A stretch of 64,000 nt of DNA, taken from positions 101,382 to 165,381 of the forward strand of contig JANXTZ010000013.1 of assembly GCA_025352125.1 (NCBI GenBank), in the 5' to 3' direction. Every line of letters begins with the position of its first letter. The stretch's first letter is position 1. The notes beneath the pieces are model-generated. The model saw nothing but the letters and a program-made list of their open reading frames with translations, made no database searches and had not been told where the DNA came from. The translations under genes and the position numbers were made by a program. Of the stretch, positions 51,034 through 59,206 are shown piece after piece. The stretch is from Deinococcales bacterium (GTDB lineage Bacteria > Deinococcota > Deinococci > Deinococcales > JAAFIG01).

Positions 51034-51465
51034 TCATACGGATTCAATGTCAAAACCTGGCTCGAAAGGATTGACAAAATGCACACCCTCGACGGTCGCA
51101 CCTGTGTTGAAATCTTCGGAAAGTATGATCGGAATTTGATTGAGTTTTGCCGCTGCCCAAATTTGAGCATCAAAATACGAAAGTTGATGATCCCGCACCC
51201 CGCGAACAGCTTCAAGCACCACGGCTGGCGTTAACGACACGATCACAAAACTGGCTTGATAGGCTTGCAGATGTTGATAAACCTGATCGGCTGGCATCCT
51301 AAACTTTTTTAAACTGACGTTGGCGTACTCGGCGAGCACTTGGGCTGGGAGGGCGGTATCGTCAGGGTTAAGCACAGAAAGCAGCCGAATGGCAAGTTCC
51401 TGTTTGAGCAAATCACGCTTGTCAATGGTATGAATTAAAATATTTGTGTCAATCAGGCAACGCAT
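51034..51465 (-). CDS. PIN-domain toxin (VapC-like)
   Basis: 143 aa. PIN ribonuclease fold with the four acidic residues: CLIDTNILIH (first Asp), VLAEYANV (Glu), LSYFDAQIWAAA (Asp) and SEDFN (Asp). VapC-type toxins cleave tRNA or rRNA and are kept inactive by a cognate antitoxin. The ATG at 51465 overlaps the antitoxin stop by 1 nt (TGATG), the normal antitoxin-toxin coupling. A start at 51486 would overlap the antitoxin more and is less likely. Confidence 0.9.
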   Translation of the reverse strand: MRCLIDTNILIHTIDKRDLLKQELAIRLLSVLNPDDTALPAQVLAEYANVSLKKFRMPADQVYQHLQAYQASFVIVSLTPAVVLEAVRGVRDHQLSYFDAQIWAAAKLNQIPIILSEDFNTGATVEGVHFVNPFEPGFDIESV

Positions 51466-51758
51466 CAGCTTTGATCCGAACCCCAACGCTCGAGACGCTG
51501 TTCGTTGGCATAAGCATCACCGCGTTTGTAAACATAATTCGTATCTGGTTGGTGTGAACGCGAGAAAGCTCGAGCATCATCGAGTACCGCTTGTAGAATC
51601 GAAGAATTTGAGTTGATCGGTTTTTGCTTTTCGTTCAGGGCAATCTCGAGGGCGCGACGTACCAATTCAGCTTCGCTCAGTCCAAGCTCTTGAGCCTTAC
51701 GCTTTAACAATGCGTCTTGCAGAGGGTCGATGTAAAGTTGCTTACGAATCATGGTCAT
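51465..51758 (-). CDS. Ribbon-helix-helix antitoxin partner
   Basis: 97 aa. N-terminal RHH: a beta strand (IRKQLYID) followed by helices (LQDALLKRKAQELGLSEAELVRRALEIAL). The C-terminal 40 residues would bind the toxin. It precedes the PIN toxin in the same transcript. Its promoter contains the direct repeat ATATAC-atc-ATATAC, a likely autoregulatory operator. Confidence 0.88.
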   Translation of the reverse strand: MTMIRKQLYIDPLQDALLKRKAQELGLSEAELVRRALEIALNEKQKPINSNSSILQAVLDDARAFSRSHQPDTNYVYKRGDAYANEQRLERWGSDQS

Positions 51759-51779
51759 ATATACATCATATACATTATA
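51759..51779 (-). promoter_or_regulatory. Promoter/operator of the toxin-antitoxin operon
   Basis: ATATAC (51759-51764), three bases, ATATAC (51768-51773), then TATAAT on the minus strand (51774-51779). Transcription would start about 9 bases before the antitoxin ATG, inside the repeats. Confidence 0.6.
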
Positions 51780-51805
51780 ACATTAAATGTCCAGAAAAAC
51801 GTTCA

Positions 51806-51940
51806 TCAATCCCAGAAATTGATCTCAATTCTCGAGCGACCATCTTTAAAATTCTCTGGCACATCCCATAACGTTTTACCGCAACGGTACGCGAGCGTGG
51901 CGACGGTGTGGCGCAGGAATTCTCGAGCTTCACGGTTCAT
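51806..51940 (-). pseudogene. Remnant of a DinB-like gene (44 codons)
   Basis: The first 30 residues (EAREFLRHTVATLAYRCGK, then DVPENF) match the start of DinB-like proteins that begin 'EAR-FLRHTLATLAYRGGKAL'. After about residue 32 the similarity ends and the frame stops at 51806-51808. It begins inside the last 11 bases of polB. Could be a decayed gene or a real small peptide translated by coupling. Confidence 0.5.
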
Positions 51941-54254
51941 GGTTTGACTCCTTTGCAGTGACCCAGTTAAGGCTTAAATGCTCGAACGGCGGGTCGAACA
52001 AACTGCTCTGGACATTCGAGCGGAAAACTTGCGGGAACACGTCGGGCGTGAAGGCTTTCTCGAGGCGTTTGACGTAGGTGCGTTCAAACAGCGCCACGTA
52101 ATACGGCACGTCGTAATCTTTGGCAAGCTCGAGCGGGTTGCTGGTTTCTTCGTCGATGGGCAAGAGTTTGGATTTGCCGTTAAGGCGGTAAAAACGGATT
52201 CGTTCACCTTTTTGCCAGGTTTTGCCAGTCTCGAGCATGGCTTCGTAGGCGGCTTCTTTGAGGTTGTGACGGCTTGCGGCATAATTGTCGGCACTCTTGC
52301 TGAGTTTCGTGCGGGTCGCAACCTCGCCAGCCGTATAGACTCGAGCTTGCAAGTTTTCGATGACGGTTAAATACGCGTTTCGAGCGCCAATCACGTCACC
52401 CTCGAGAATGCAACGCACAGAAATCTCCAAGAATTTTGCGCCGAACGGTTCAAAGCGGCTCGAGCGGAAGCCTGCGCCGCGCAAGATCATGTTGCCCTCG
52501 AAAGTTAGCAGCGCGTAATTTTTAATTTCATGCGAGAGCATGGTCTTGTACAAGTTCTCAAACTCGAGTTTGATACCGTCTGGCAAGCTGTCACTGATTT
52601 GCGTGACCAAAGCTCGAGCGTCAAATTCATTCCAAGTTTCGGGCAGCGCAAAGAACACGCCGTCGGTGTCCGCCTCGATCAGTGTCATGCCAGCTTTGCT
52701 GAGTTGTCGCGTCACGTTCTCAAGAATTTGCCTGCCGTGCAAGGTGATCGCGTCGGCGGCTGGACGGTCGGCAAAAAGTGCCATTCGACCCGCCGCCAGA
52801 TAGCCGTAAGCGCTGTTGACAATCAGTTTCATGGCGGCTTGCATCGCGTCGGCATGGGCAAAAGCTGGCGTTTCTCGAGCGGCATCTCTCGCCAATTGCT
52901 TAAACTCGAGGCGTTGGGTGGTCAGCGAATTCACAATCTCGAGCATCGCACCGAGTTCGTCGCATTCGGGTCCGATCTTGAAAGCCCGCATGATGCTGGG
53001 ATACAAACTGGCAATATCGGCTTTGACCACGTTTTTTGCCACGCCCCTGGCATAAAGCGCCACCGCGCCGCCCTCGTGTGGTTTCTCGAGGTAGACGCGA
53101 CTGGATTTTGGCAACGCATAACCTTCATGCAGGTACGCCCGCACCAGCATCGGCTCGAGAATACCGGTGGCTGTTCCCGCGCTGGCAACGCGTTCAAAGC
53201 GGCGCGGCGCAAGTTTGGAAAGCGCGAACGAGGCGGGCATCAGGCGCTGAGACAACCTGTCCACCTCGCGGACATCCTCGAGGGCGTAACGCCGCACGCG
53301 GTCGGGGTTGCGGCTGTATTCGAGGGCAATCTCTGAGCCTGTGATGTACTCGCGGTTTGGGGCGGCAAGTTTGTAATGTTTGGCAACGTCTTTCAGTCGG
53401 TGACTTGGGAGTTCTCGGGTGACAAAATCGTGCCGCCAGACGGCATCGAGCGTGTCAATCAGTTCTCGACCATTCACGCCAAAACGGTCGTTGACATTTT
53501 CGCGGCGCAACAAGGTCGGCGCTGGGGCGCGTCCAAGCTCGAGCCTGACACTTAACTCTCGGGCGCGGTGCTCCAGATACGGCAGGTCAAATCCGATCAG
53601 GTTGTGATTCTCGAGCACGTCAGGGTCACGTTCCTGAATGATGCGCACAAGCTCACGGATGGCTTGGGCTTCGTCGTCGGGACTGGGCGCTTCGAGTAAA
53701 ACCTCAAAACCGCTCGAGTCACGCACCGCAATCATGATGATGCGCCCGAGGGCTGGGTCGAGCGAGGTCGTCTCGAGGTCAAATTGCAGTCGTTTCAAAT
53801 CGCTAAACTCGAGGTCACGAAAGAACGTGCGTCCCGACTGCATCAGATATTGTTCCGCCGCACCGACACTGTAATACCCTTCCAGTTCAGCGACGTTGTT
53901 GGCAGTCAGCCCAGCCTGTTTTGCCCCCTCGAGAATCGCGCCGCGCAGCACTCTGGAATCTCGAGCCGTGACCAAATATTTGTACCTGCCGTTTCCACGC
54001 AGTTTTTGCACTGTGAACTCACCGTCACTCGAGTCGTGTTGCAACGCGTTGCCAAGGTGCGATAAATGATCGAGGTGTTCTGCAAAAATCCAGGGGCGGT
54101 AACGGTCATGCTCGAGAATCAGCTTGCCATTTTCGCGTCGCCAGACCAGCACCTCGCCGCCATTGCCCGTCCAGAGGCTGACAATCCCTGGGGTGGTGTC
54201 CCAACCAAAAACCCACTCTCGGTTTCGGTTGGTGGTTTGCAAGTCCAGGCTCAT
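51930..54254 (-). CDS. polB: Family B DNA polymerase (Pol II type)
   Basis: 774 aa. 3'-5' exonuclease motifs: Exo I FDLETTSLDP, Exo II DVLENHNLIGFDLPYLEHR, Exo III YALEDVREVDRL. Polymerase motifs: A as ADIASLYPSIM, B as KLIVNSAYGYL, C as EADTDGVFF. All catalytic acids are present, so proofreading and synthesis should both work. Start 54254 is chosen by TATGCT nine bases upstream and by the point where sequence becomes polymerase-like; a 110-codon reading further upstream runs through repeat DNA. Likely role in repair or lesion bypass. Confidence 0.92.
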   Translation of the reverse strand: MSLDLQTTNRNREWVFGWDTTPGIVSLWTGNGGEVLVWRRENGKLILEHDRYRPWIFAEHLDHLSHLGNALQHDSSDGEFTVQKLRGNGRYKYLVTARDSRVLRGAILEGAKQAGLTANNVAELEGYYSVGAAEQYLMQSGRTFFRDLEFSDLKRLQFDLETTSLDPALGRIIMIAVRDSSGFEVLLEAPSPDDEAQAIRELVRIIQERDPDVLENHNLIGFDLPYLEHRARELSVRLELGRAPAPTLLRRENVNDRFGVNGRELIDTLDAVWRHDFVTRELPSHRLKDVAKHYKLAAPNREYITGSEIALEYSRNPDRVRRYALEDVREVDRLSQRLMPASFALSKLAPRRFERVASAGTATGILEPMLVRAYLHEGYALPKSSRVYLEKPHEGGAVALYARGVAKNVVKADIASLYPSIMRAFKIGPECDELGAMLEIVNSLTTQRLEFKQLARDAARETPAFAHADAMQAAMKLIVNSAYGYLAAGRMALFADRPAADAITLHGRQILENVTRQLSKAGMTLIEADTDGVFFALPETWNEFDARALVTQISDSLPDGIKLEFENLYKTMLSHEIKNYALLTFEGNMILRGAGFRSSRFEPFGAKFLEISVRCILEGDVIGARNAYLTVIENLQARVYTAGEVATRTKLSKSADNYAASRHNLKEAAYEAMLETGKTWQKGERIRFYRLNGKSKLLPIDEETSNPLELAKDYDVPYYVALFERTYVKRLEKAFTPDVFPQVFRSNVQSSLFDPPFEHLSLNWVTAKESNHEP

Positions 54255-54263
54255 TCTGTTCTC

Positions 54264-54269
54264 AGCATA
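54264..54269 (-). promoter_or_regulatory. polB -10 box (leaderless type)
   Basis: TATGCT on the minus strand, nine bases before the polB ATG. Confidence 0.35.
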
Positions 54270-54270
54270 C

Positions 54271-54400
54271 CGCACTCTATGGACCAAAGAAGCGACCATG
54301 CCCGTCAGGTGCATTTTATGGTCAAGAAGCGACCATGCCCGAAGCAATCCCGCCCCAAGCTGTATTTTGGGATCAAGAAGGTGCATTTTATGGTCAAGAA
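54271..54400. repeat. Four 21-bp direct repeats upstream of polB
   Basis: Copies related to GGTGCATTTTATGGTCAAGAA at 54271-54291 (diverged), 54308-54328, 54359-54379 (diverged) and 54380-54400. The first two are each followed by GCGACCATGCCCG. Each contains TTGACC or TTGATC on the minus strand. Start-to-start spacing is 37, 51 and 21. They could be binding sites of a regulator acting on polB or on the divergent gene. Confidence 0.7.
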
Positions 54401-54514
54401 AAGCATATGATACTCGAGAAAATCCATGCGCAAATCTCAAACTTTCACATACACAAATCAGCCTGGGGTATCGGTTCCTTCTGATCTTCACGACATCAGT
54501 GCGGCGCACCCGCA

Positions 54515-55273
54515 ATGAATCTCGCTCGAGGATTGATCGTTCTTGTTCTGGCTGCCATCGTCCCGATTTTGAGCCTCGCCGCACCCAAAACCGTTGACAA
54601 CGGCGTGCAAATTCGTCAACTCGAGTTTGGCGGCAACAAATACGCGGTGGTCAGTGTTGACTTGAAAAAGGTCAAGCTCAAAATGTTCTGGAAAGACAGT
54701 CAAAACCAACCGTTCAAAACCTTTCAAAAACTCGAGCGACAACTTGCAAAAAGCGGTGTCAAACTGCTGGCAGCCATGAACGGGGGAATTTTTGACAAAT
54801 CTTACGCGCCGCTCGGTTTGCAGGTTGAGCGCGGGCAACAACTGCATCAACTCAATGCTCGAACCAAGGCGTTTGGAAATTTTTACATGCAGCCAAACGG
54901 GGTTTTCATGCTAGGTGCGGGCGGCGCGAAAATTTTGAGCACCCAAGAATTTATTCGCACCCAACCAAACGCACTCGAGGCGACACAATCCGGTCCAATG
55001 TTGGTGCAAGACAACAAAATCAATTCCAAATTTCAAAAAAACTCGAGCAACCAACTTGTGCGCAACGGCGTGGGTGTTCAAACCGGCTCGAGTGTTCATT
55101 TGGTCATCAGTCAGAGCTGGATCAGTTTTTACGACTTTGCCGCATTTTTCAAAGACGTGCTGCACTGCCCAAACGCGCTGTATTTGGACGGCAATATTTC
55201 GGGTTTGTACATGCCAAACTCGAGCTTTGACAGCCTGGGCGATTACGCTGGCATCATTGGTGTGGTGCAGTAA
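54515..55273 (+). CDS. Phosphodiester glycosidase (NAGPA/YigE)-family secreted protein
   Basis: 252 aa with a signal peptide (LIVLVLAAIVPILSLAA, cleavage about residue 24). The NAGPA domain shows LAAMNGGIFDKSYAPLGLQV (about 88-107), SGPMLVQDN, RNGVGVQ and CPNALYLDGNISGLYM. In mammals the fold removes GlcNAc from phosphodiester; in bacteria these proteins are thought to act on cell-surface sugar phosphates. Divergent from polB across the repeat region. Confidence 0.85.
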   Translation: MNLARGLIVLVLAAIVPILSLAAPKTVDNGVQIRQLEFGGNKYAVVSVDLKKVKLKMFWKDSQNQPFKTFQKLERQLAKSGVKLLAAMNGGIFDKSYAPLGLQVERGQQLHQLNARTKAFGNFYMQPNGVFMLGAGGAKILSTQEFIRTQPNALEATQSGPMLVQDNKINSKFQKNSSNQLVRNGVGVQTGSSVHLVISQSWISFYDFAAFFKDVLHCPNALYLDGNISGLYMPNSSFDSLGDYAGIIGVVQ

Positions 55274-55346
55274 TCTCGGGTTTACATTTGACCCATCACC
55301 TGAACCTCCGTTTTGAGTGATTGTTTGATTGATGTTGCCTGAAAGT

Positions 55347-55402
55347 TTGAAACGCACAGGAAATTGTGGTTTAATGTTTGAATAACCGCACATTCAAACA
55401 TT
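55347..55402 (+). promoter_or_regulatory. Promoter and operator of the rhamnose genes
   Basis: TTGAAA (55347-55352), 17 bases, TTTAAT (55370-55375). A perfect 11-bp inverted repeat AATGTTTGAAT (55373-55383) and ATTCAAACATT (55392-55402), spacer eight bases, overlaps the -10 and the start site. Typical for a repressor. Confidence 0.7.
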
Positions 55403-55424
55403 CCCCTAGCTCGAGGAGCGAGTC

Positions 55425-57470
55425 ATGCCTAAAAACTTGTGGAACGACAACGACGCACCCGACTCAGACGGACTGGAAAGCCTCGCGTATCGCTCGAGGT
55501 TGCTCGGCGCGGACCGCAGCCTGGTCAACATTTACGGCGGCAACACCAGCACCAAATCGCTCGAGAAAGACCACGTTGGACGCGATGTCATGGTGCTGTG
55601 GGTCAAAGGCTCGGGTTCGGACATTGCCGACATCACCCAAAAAGGTTTTGCGGGCTTAAAACTTGAGGAGGTGCTGCCCCTGTTTGAACGCCCCAGCATG
55701 AGCGACGAGGAAATGGTGGCGTATTTGGATCGCACCGCCTTCGAGGTGGGTCGTCCAAGGCAAAGCATCGAAACGCTGCTTCACGCTTTTGTGCCCGCCA
55801 AACACGTCGATCATACCCATCCAGACGCGATTATCGCCATTGCTTGCAGCGAAAACGGGCAAGCCATCATGACCCAGATTTACGGCGAACGCGCCGCCTG
55901 GGTCGATTACATTCGCCCTGGTTTCACACTCTCGCAACAGATTGGCGCTGCCGTGCGCAACAACCCAAAACTCGAGTGCGTGGTCATGGGCAAGCACGGT
56001 CTGGTGACTTGGGGCGACACCTCGCTCGAGTCGTATCAAAGCACCCTGAAAATCATTGCTGAGGCAGAAGTGTACCTCGAGAACAACCGTGTCACCACGG
56101 ACACGGTGGTTGCAGCCTTACCCAAACCAGAACGTGATGCCATCGTGGCAAAATTGATGCCGGTCTTGCGTGGCTCTTTCGGTTTGGAGCGCGGCAGCAT
56201 TTTGCTTTATGACGATTCCCAAGCCATACTCGAGTTTGTCGGGTCTGCGGGCGCACCCGAGCGCTCCCAAGTTGGGGCTGCCTGCCCAGACCATCTGGTT
56301 CACACCAAACGCGTGCCTTTGTTTATTGACTGGCAACCCCAGGACGGCGTTGATGCGCTGCTCGAGAAGGCAAAAACCAGTGCTGGAAAGTTTGTCCAAG
56401 CTTACGCTGATTACTTCAACGCCAACAAAACCGGTGGCGACACCATGTTCGCCCCCAACCCTCGAGTGACCCTGATTCCTGGCATCGGCATGGTTACGTC
56501 CGGTGCGGATGCCATGGGCGCTGAAGTCTCGAGACAGTTGTACCACCGTGCGATTCTGGTGATGCAAAACGCCCAGGGGAAATTTGTCTCACTGACCGCC
56601 GCCGAATCGTATGCGGTGGAATACTGGAAACTCGAGTTGTACAAGCTCAGCTTGAAGCCCGCACCCAAATCACTCGAGGGCAAAGTTGCGCTGATCACGG
56701 GCGCTGCCAGTGGCATCGGCAAAGCCATCGCGCACCGTCTGGCACAGGAGGGCGCACACGTCGTGATTGCCGACCTCAACCTTGCAGGGGCGCAAGACGT
56801 TGCCGATGATATCGTCAAAACCCGGGGTTTCAGACGCGCCATTGCCGTGTCCATGAATGTCACCAGCGAAACTGAAGTCCAAGCCGCCTTCGCCCAAGCC
56901 GTGCTGGAGTACGGCGGCGTGGACATTGTCGTGAACAACGCTGGCATCGCCTCGAGCGCCCCAATCGAAGAAACCACACTCGAGATGTGGAACAAAAACC
57001 AGAGCATCCTCTCGACCGGTTATTTTTTGGTCTCTCGAGAGGCATTCAAACTCTGGCGAGCACAAAACCTGGGCGGTAATTTGATCATGATTGCCAGCAA
57101 AAACTCGATTGCCGCAGGAAAAAATGCCGCCGCCTACAGCACCGCCAAAGCCGCCGAGCTTCACCTGGCACGTTGCCTCGCCGAAGAGGGCGGCGCAGCC
57201 GGAATCCGCGTCAATTCTGTTCTGCCAGACGCCGTGCTCTCGGGCAGCGCCATCTGGAACTCGAGTTGGAAAGAGGAACGTGCTCGAGCTTACGGCATCA
57301 AACCCGAAGAACTCGACGAGTTCTACCGTAAACGCACCACACTGCGCGTCAACGTTTTCCCAGAGGACATTGCCCAAGCCGTGTACTTTTTTGCCAGTCC
57401 AGCCTCGAGCAAAACCACCGGCGGCGTGTTGACCGTGGATGGTGGCGTGCCAACGGCGTATGTGAGGTAG
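55425..57470 (+). CDS. Bifunctional rhamnulose-1-phosphate aldolase / short-chain alcohol dehydrogenase (RhaEW type)
   Basis: 681 aa fusion. Residues 1 to about 400 are a class II aldolase with NIYGGNTSTKS, the zinc ligands HVDHTHPDAI and GKHGLVTWGD. Residues about 415-681 are an SDR with ALITGAASGIGKAIA, NNAGIASS, a Tyr-Lys pair in YSTAKAAEL and VDGG near the end. The aldolase splits rhamnulose-1-P into DHAP and lactaldehyde, and the SDR converts lactaldehyde. GAGGAG seven bases before ATG. First gene of a rhamnose unit with rhamnulokinase downstream. Confidence 0.93.
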   Translation: MPKNLWNDNDAPDSDGLESLAYRSRLLGADRSLVNIYGGNTSTKSLEKDHVGRDVMVLWVKGSGSDIADITQKGFAGLKLEEVLPLFERPSMSDEEMVAYLDRTAFEVGRPRQSIETLLHAFVPAKHVDHTHPDAIIAIACSENGQAIMTQIYGERAAWVDYIRPGFTLSQQIGAAVRNNPKLECVVMGKHGLVTWGDTSLESYQSTLKIIAEAEVYLENNRVTTDTVVAALPKPERDAIVAKLMPVLRGSFGLERGSILLYDDSQAILEFVGSAGAPERSQVGAACPDHLVHTKRVPLFIDWQPQDGVDALLEKAKTSAGKFVQAYADYFNANKTGGDTMFAPNPRVTLIPGIGMVTSGADAMGAEVSRQLYHRAILVMQNAQGKFVSLTAAESYAVEYWKLELYKLSLKPAPKSLEGKVALITGAASGIGKAIAHRLAQEGAHVVIADLNLAGAQDVADDIVKTRGFRRAIAVSMNVTSETEVQAAFAQAVLEYGGVDIVVNNAGIASSAPIEETTLEMWNKNQSILSTGYFLVSREAFKLWRAQNLGGNLIMIASKNSIAAGKNAAAYSTAKAAELHLARCLAEEGGAAGIRVNSVLPDAVLSGSAIWNSSWKEERARAYGIKPEELDEFYRKRTTLRVNVFPEDIAQAVYFFASPASSKTTGGVLTVDGGVPTAYVR

Positions 57471-57659
57471 AGCAAATAGCAGATAGCAATTAGCAAGTTC
57501 AAAACCTTCGAGCCAGACAAGATAAACTTGAAGTCTCCCTTCTCCCGCTGGCGGGAGTAAGGCGACCCAAGCCCGTTAGGTGCTGTAGTAAGGGTCAAGA
57601 GGGTTGGGGATGAGGGTGGCGCTACAGCAATTTTTCAAGAATTCAACTTAAGGAAACCC
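57471..57659. repeat. REP-like palindromic sequence between the rhamnose genes
   Basis: It contains TAGCA repeats (57478-57496) and CTCCCGC-tg-GCGGGAG (57542-57557) followed by the GTCAAGAGGGTTGGGGATGAGGG-type tail seen in short palindromic repeats of many bacteria. No CTCGAG. Probably a small mobile remnant inserted in the operon. Confidence 0.5.
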
Positions 57660-59156
57660 ATGTCAAACACCGCCCACATCGCCATCGACCTCGGAGCTTC
57701 CGGTGGGCGCATCGGGCTTGGGTTTCTCGAGCATCACAAACTCGAGGTGGAGGTCGTGCATCGTTTCTGGAATGGCGTCACACCGCTTTCGGGCGGTTTG
57801 TACTGGGATGTGCTCGGTTTGTGGCGCGAGATTTTGCAGGGTTTAAAACTCGCCTCCGCTCGAGCACAGAAACGAAATTTGAAAGTCTCGAGTGTCGGCG
57901 TGGATTCTTGGGCGGTCGATTTTGCGCTGCTGGACGAATACGGTTTGCTGCTGGACGGCGTGCGTGGCTACCGTGATGCGCGAACCAACGGCGTGATGGA
58001 ATCCAGTTTCAAAACACTTTCTCGAGAATTGTTGTTCGAGGCGACAGGCTTGCAATTTTTACCGTTTAACACCTTGTATCAGTTAATCGCGTTAAAACGT
58101 GACGCGCCCAAGGTGCTCGAGGCGGCAAGACATTTTTTACTCGTGCCCGATTTGCTGCATTTTTGGTTGACGGGCGTTAAAACTTGCGAGCGTACCAATG
58201 CCAGCACGACACAGTTTTACAATCCCAAAACTGGGGACTGGGCGTTTGAGGTGCTCGAGAAATTTGGAATCTCGAGCACGATACTGTCCAAGATTGTCGA
58301 AGCGGGCAGTGTGATCGGGAATTTATTGCCCGAAATTGCAAAAGAAACCAACCTCGAGCACGTCCGTGTGATCGCTCCAGGTACGCACGACACGGCTTCG
58401 GCGGTGGTCAGCGTTCCAATCGTTCCAATGTTTGAGGAAGGCGCGGCATACATTTCAAGCGGCACGTGGTCGCTGGTGGGACTCGAGACGCAACAACCTG
58501 TGATCACGAGCGCGGCACTCGATGCAAATTTGACCAACGAGGCTGGCGTTAACGGCACAAATAGATTGCTGAAAAACGTCATGGGCTTGTGGATTTTGCA
58601 AGAGTGCCGTTCATCTTGGGGCAATCCCGAATGGGCGGACTTGTACCTCGAGGCTGAGAACAGCCCTGAATTTCTGTGTTTGATCGATCCCGACGACGCG
58701 CGGTTTCTCGCGCCAGGGAACGACATGCCAACACGGGTGCAAGATTACTGCCGTGACACAAACCAAGCCATCCCCGAAACTCGAGCGACCATTGTGCGTT
58801 GTATCCTCGGGAGTCTGGCGCTGAAATACCGTCTGGTGCTCGAACAACTCGAGCACGTGACTGGATCTCGAGTTGCAAAAATTCATGTGGTCGGCGGTGG
58901 TTGCCAGGTGGAATTACTGAATCAATTCACGGCAAACGCCACGCAACTCGAGGTGATTGCCGGTCCAATAGATGCAACCCTGACGGGTAATATTTTGGTT
59001 CAAGCCGTTGGCACTGGTGATCTGGCGTGGTCCGAATTGCGCCAGGTGGTGCAAAATTCGTTTGGGTTGCGCCATTTTAAACCTCGAGCCGCCGGTTCTT
59101 GGCAAGTGGCTTACAAGCAATTTTGGGCAATGCTGGATCAACAAAAAGCACACTGA
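57660..59156 (+). CDS. rhaB: Rhamnulokinase
   Basis: 498 aa FGGY-family kinase phosphorylating L-rhamnulose. Phosphate-1 loop AIDLGASGGRIGLG at the N-terminus, GVDSWAVDFALLD (catalytic Asp region), APGTHDTASAVVSVP, ISSGTWSLVGLE and VVGGGCQVELLNQFTAN. AAGGA precedes the ATG. It provides the substrate for the aldolase domain upstream. The isomerase and transporter are outside the window. Confidence 0.93.
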   Translation: MSNTAHIAIDLGASGGRIGLGFLEHHKLEVEVVHRFWNGVTPLSGGLYWDVLGLWREILQGLKLASARAQKRNLKVSSVGVDSWAVDFALLDEYGLLLDGVRGYRDARTNGVMESSFKTLSRELLFEATGLQFLPFNTLYQLIALKRDAPKVLEAARHFLLVPDLLHFWLTGVKTCERTNASTTQFYNPKTGDWAFEVLEKFGISSTILSKIVEAGSVIGNLLPEIAKETNLEHVRVIAPGTHDTASAVVSVPIVPMFEEGAAYISSGTWSLVGLETQQPVITSAALDANLTNEAGVNGTNRLLKNVMGLWILQECRSSWGNPEWADLYLEAENSPEFLCLIDPDDARFLAPGNDMPTRVQDYCRDTNQAIPETRATIVRCILGSLALKYRLVLEQLEHVTGSRVAKIHVVGGGCQVELLNQFTANATQLEVIAGPIDATLTGNILVQAVGTGDLAWSELRQVVQNSFGLRHFKPRAAGSWQVAYKQFWAMLDQQKAH

Positions 59157-59206
59157 GTCTTTTAGCCTTTGGTAGATTTCATGTGACACGGTAAACTCGA
59201 GTTTGT

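Noticed and set aside
54255..54584. 110-codon N-terminal extension of polB
   Set aside because: It is translated repeat DNA and would run over the NAGPA-family gene start; the polymerase similarity begins at 54254.
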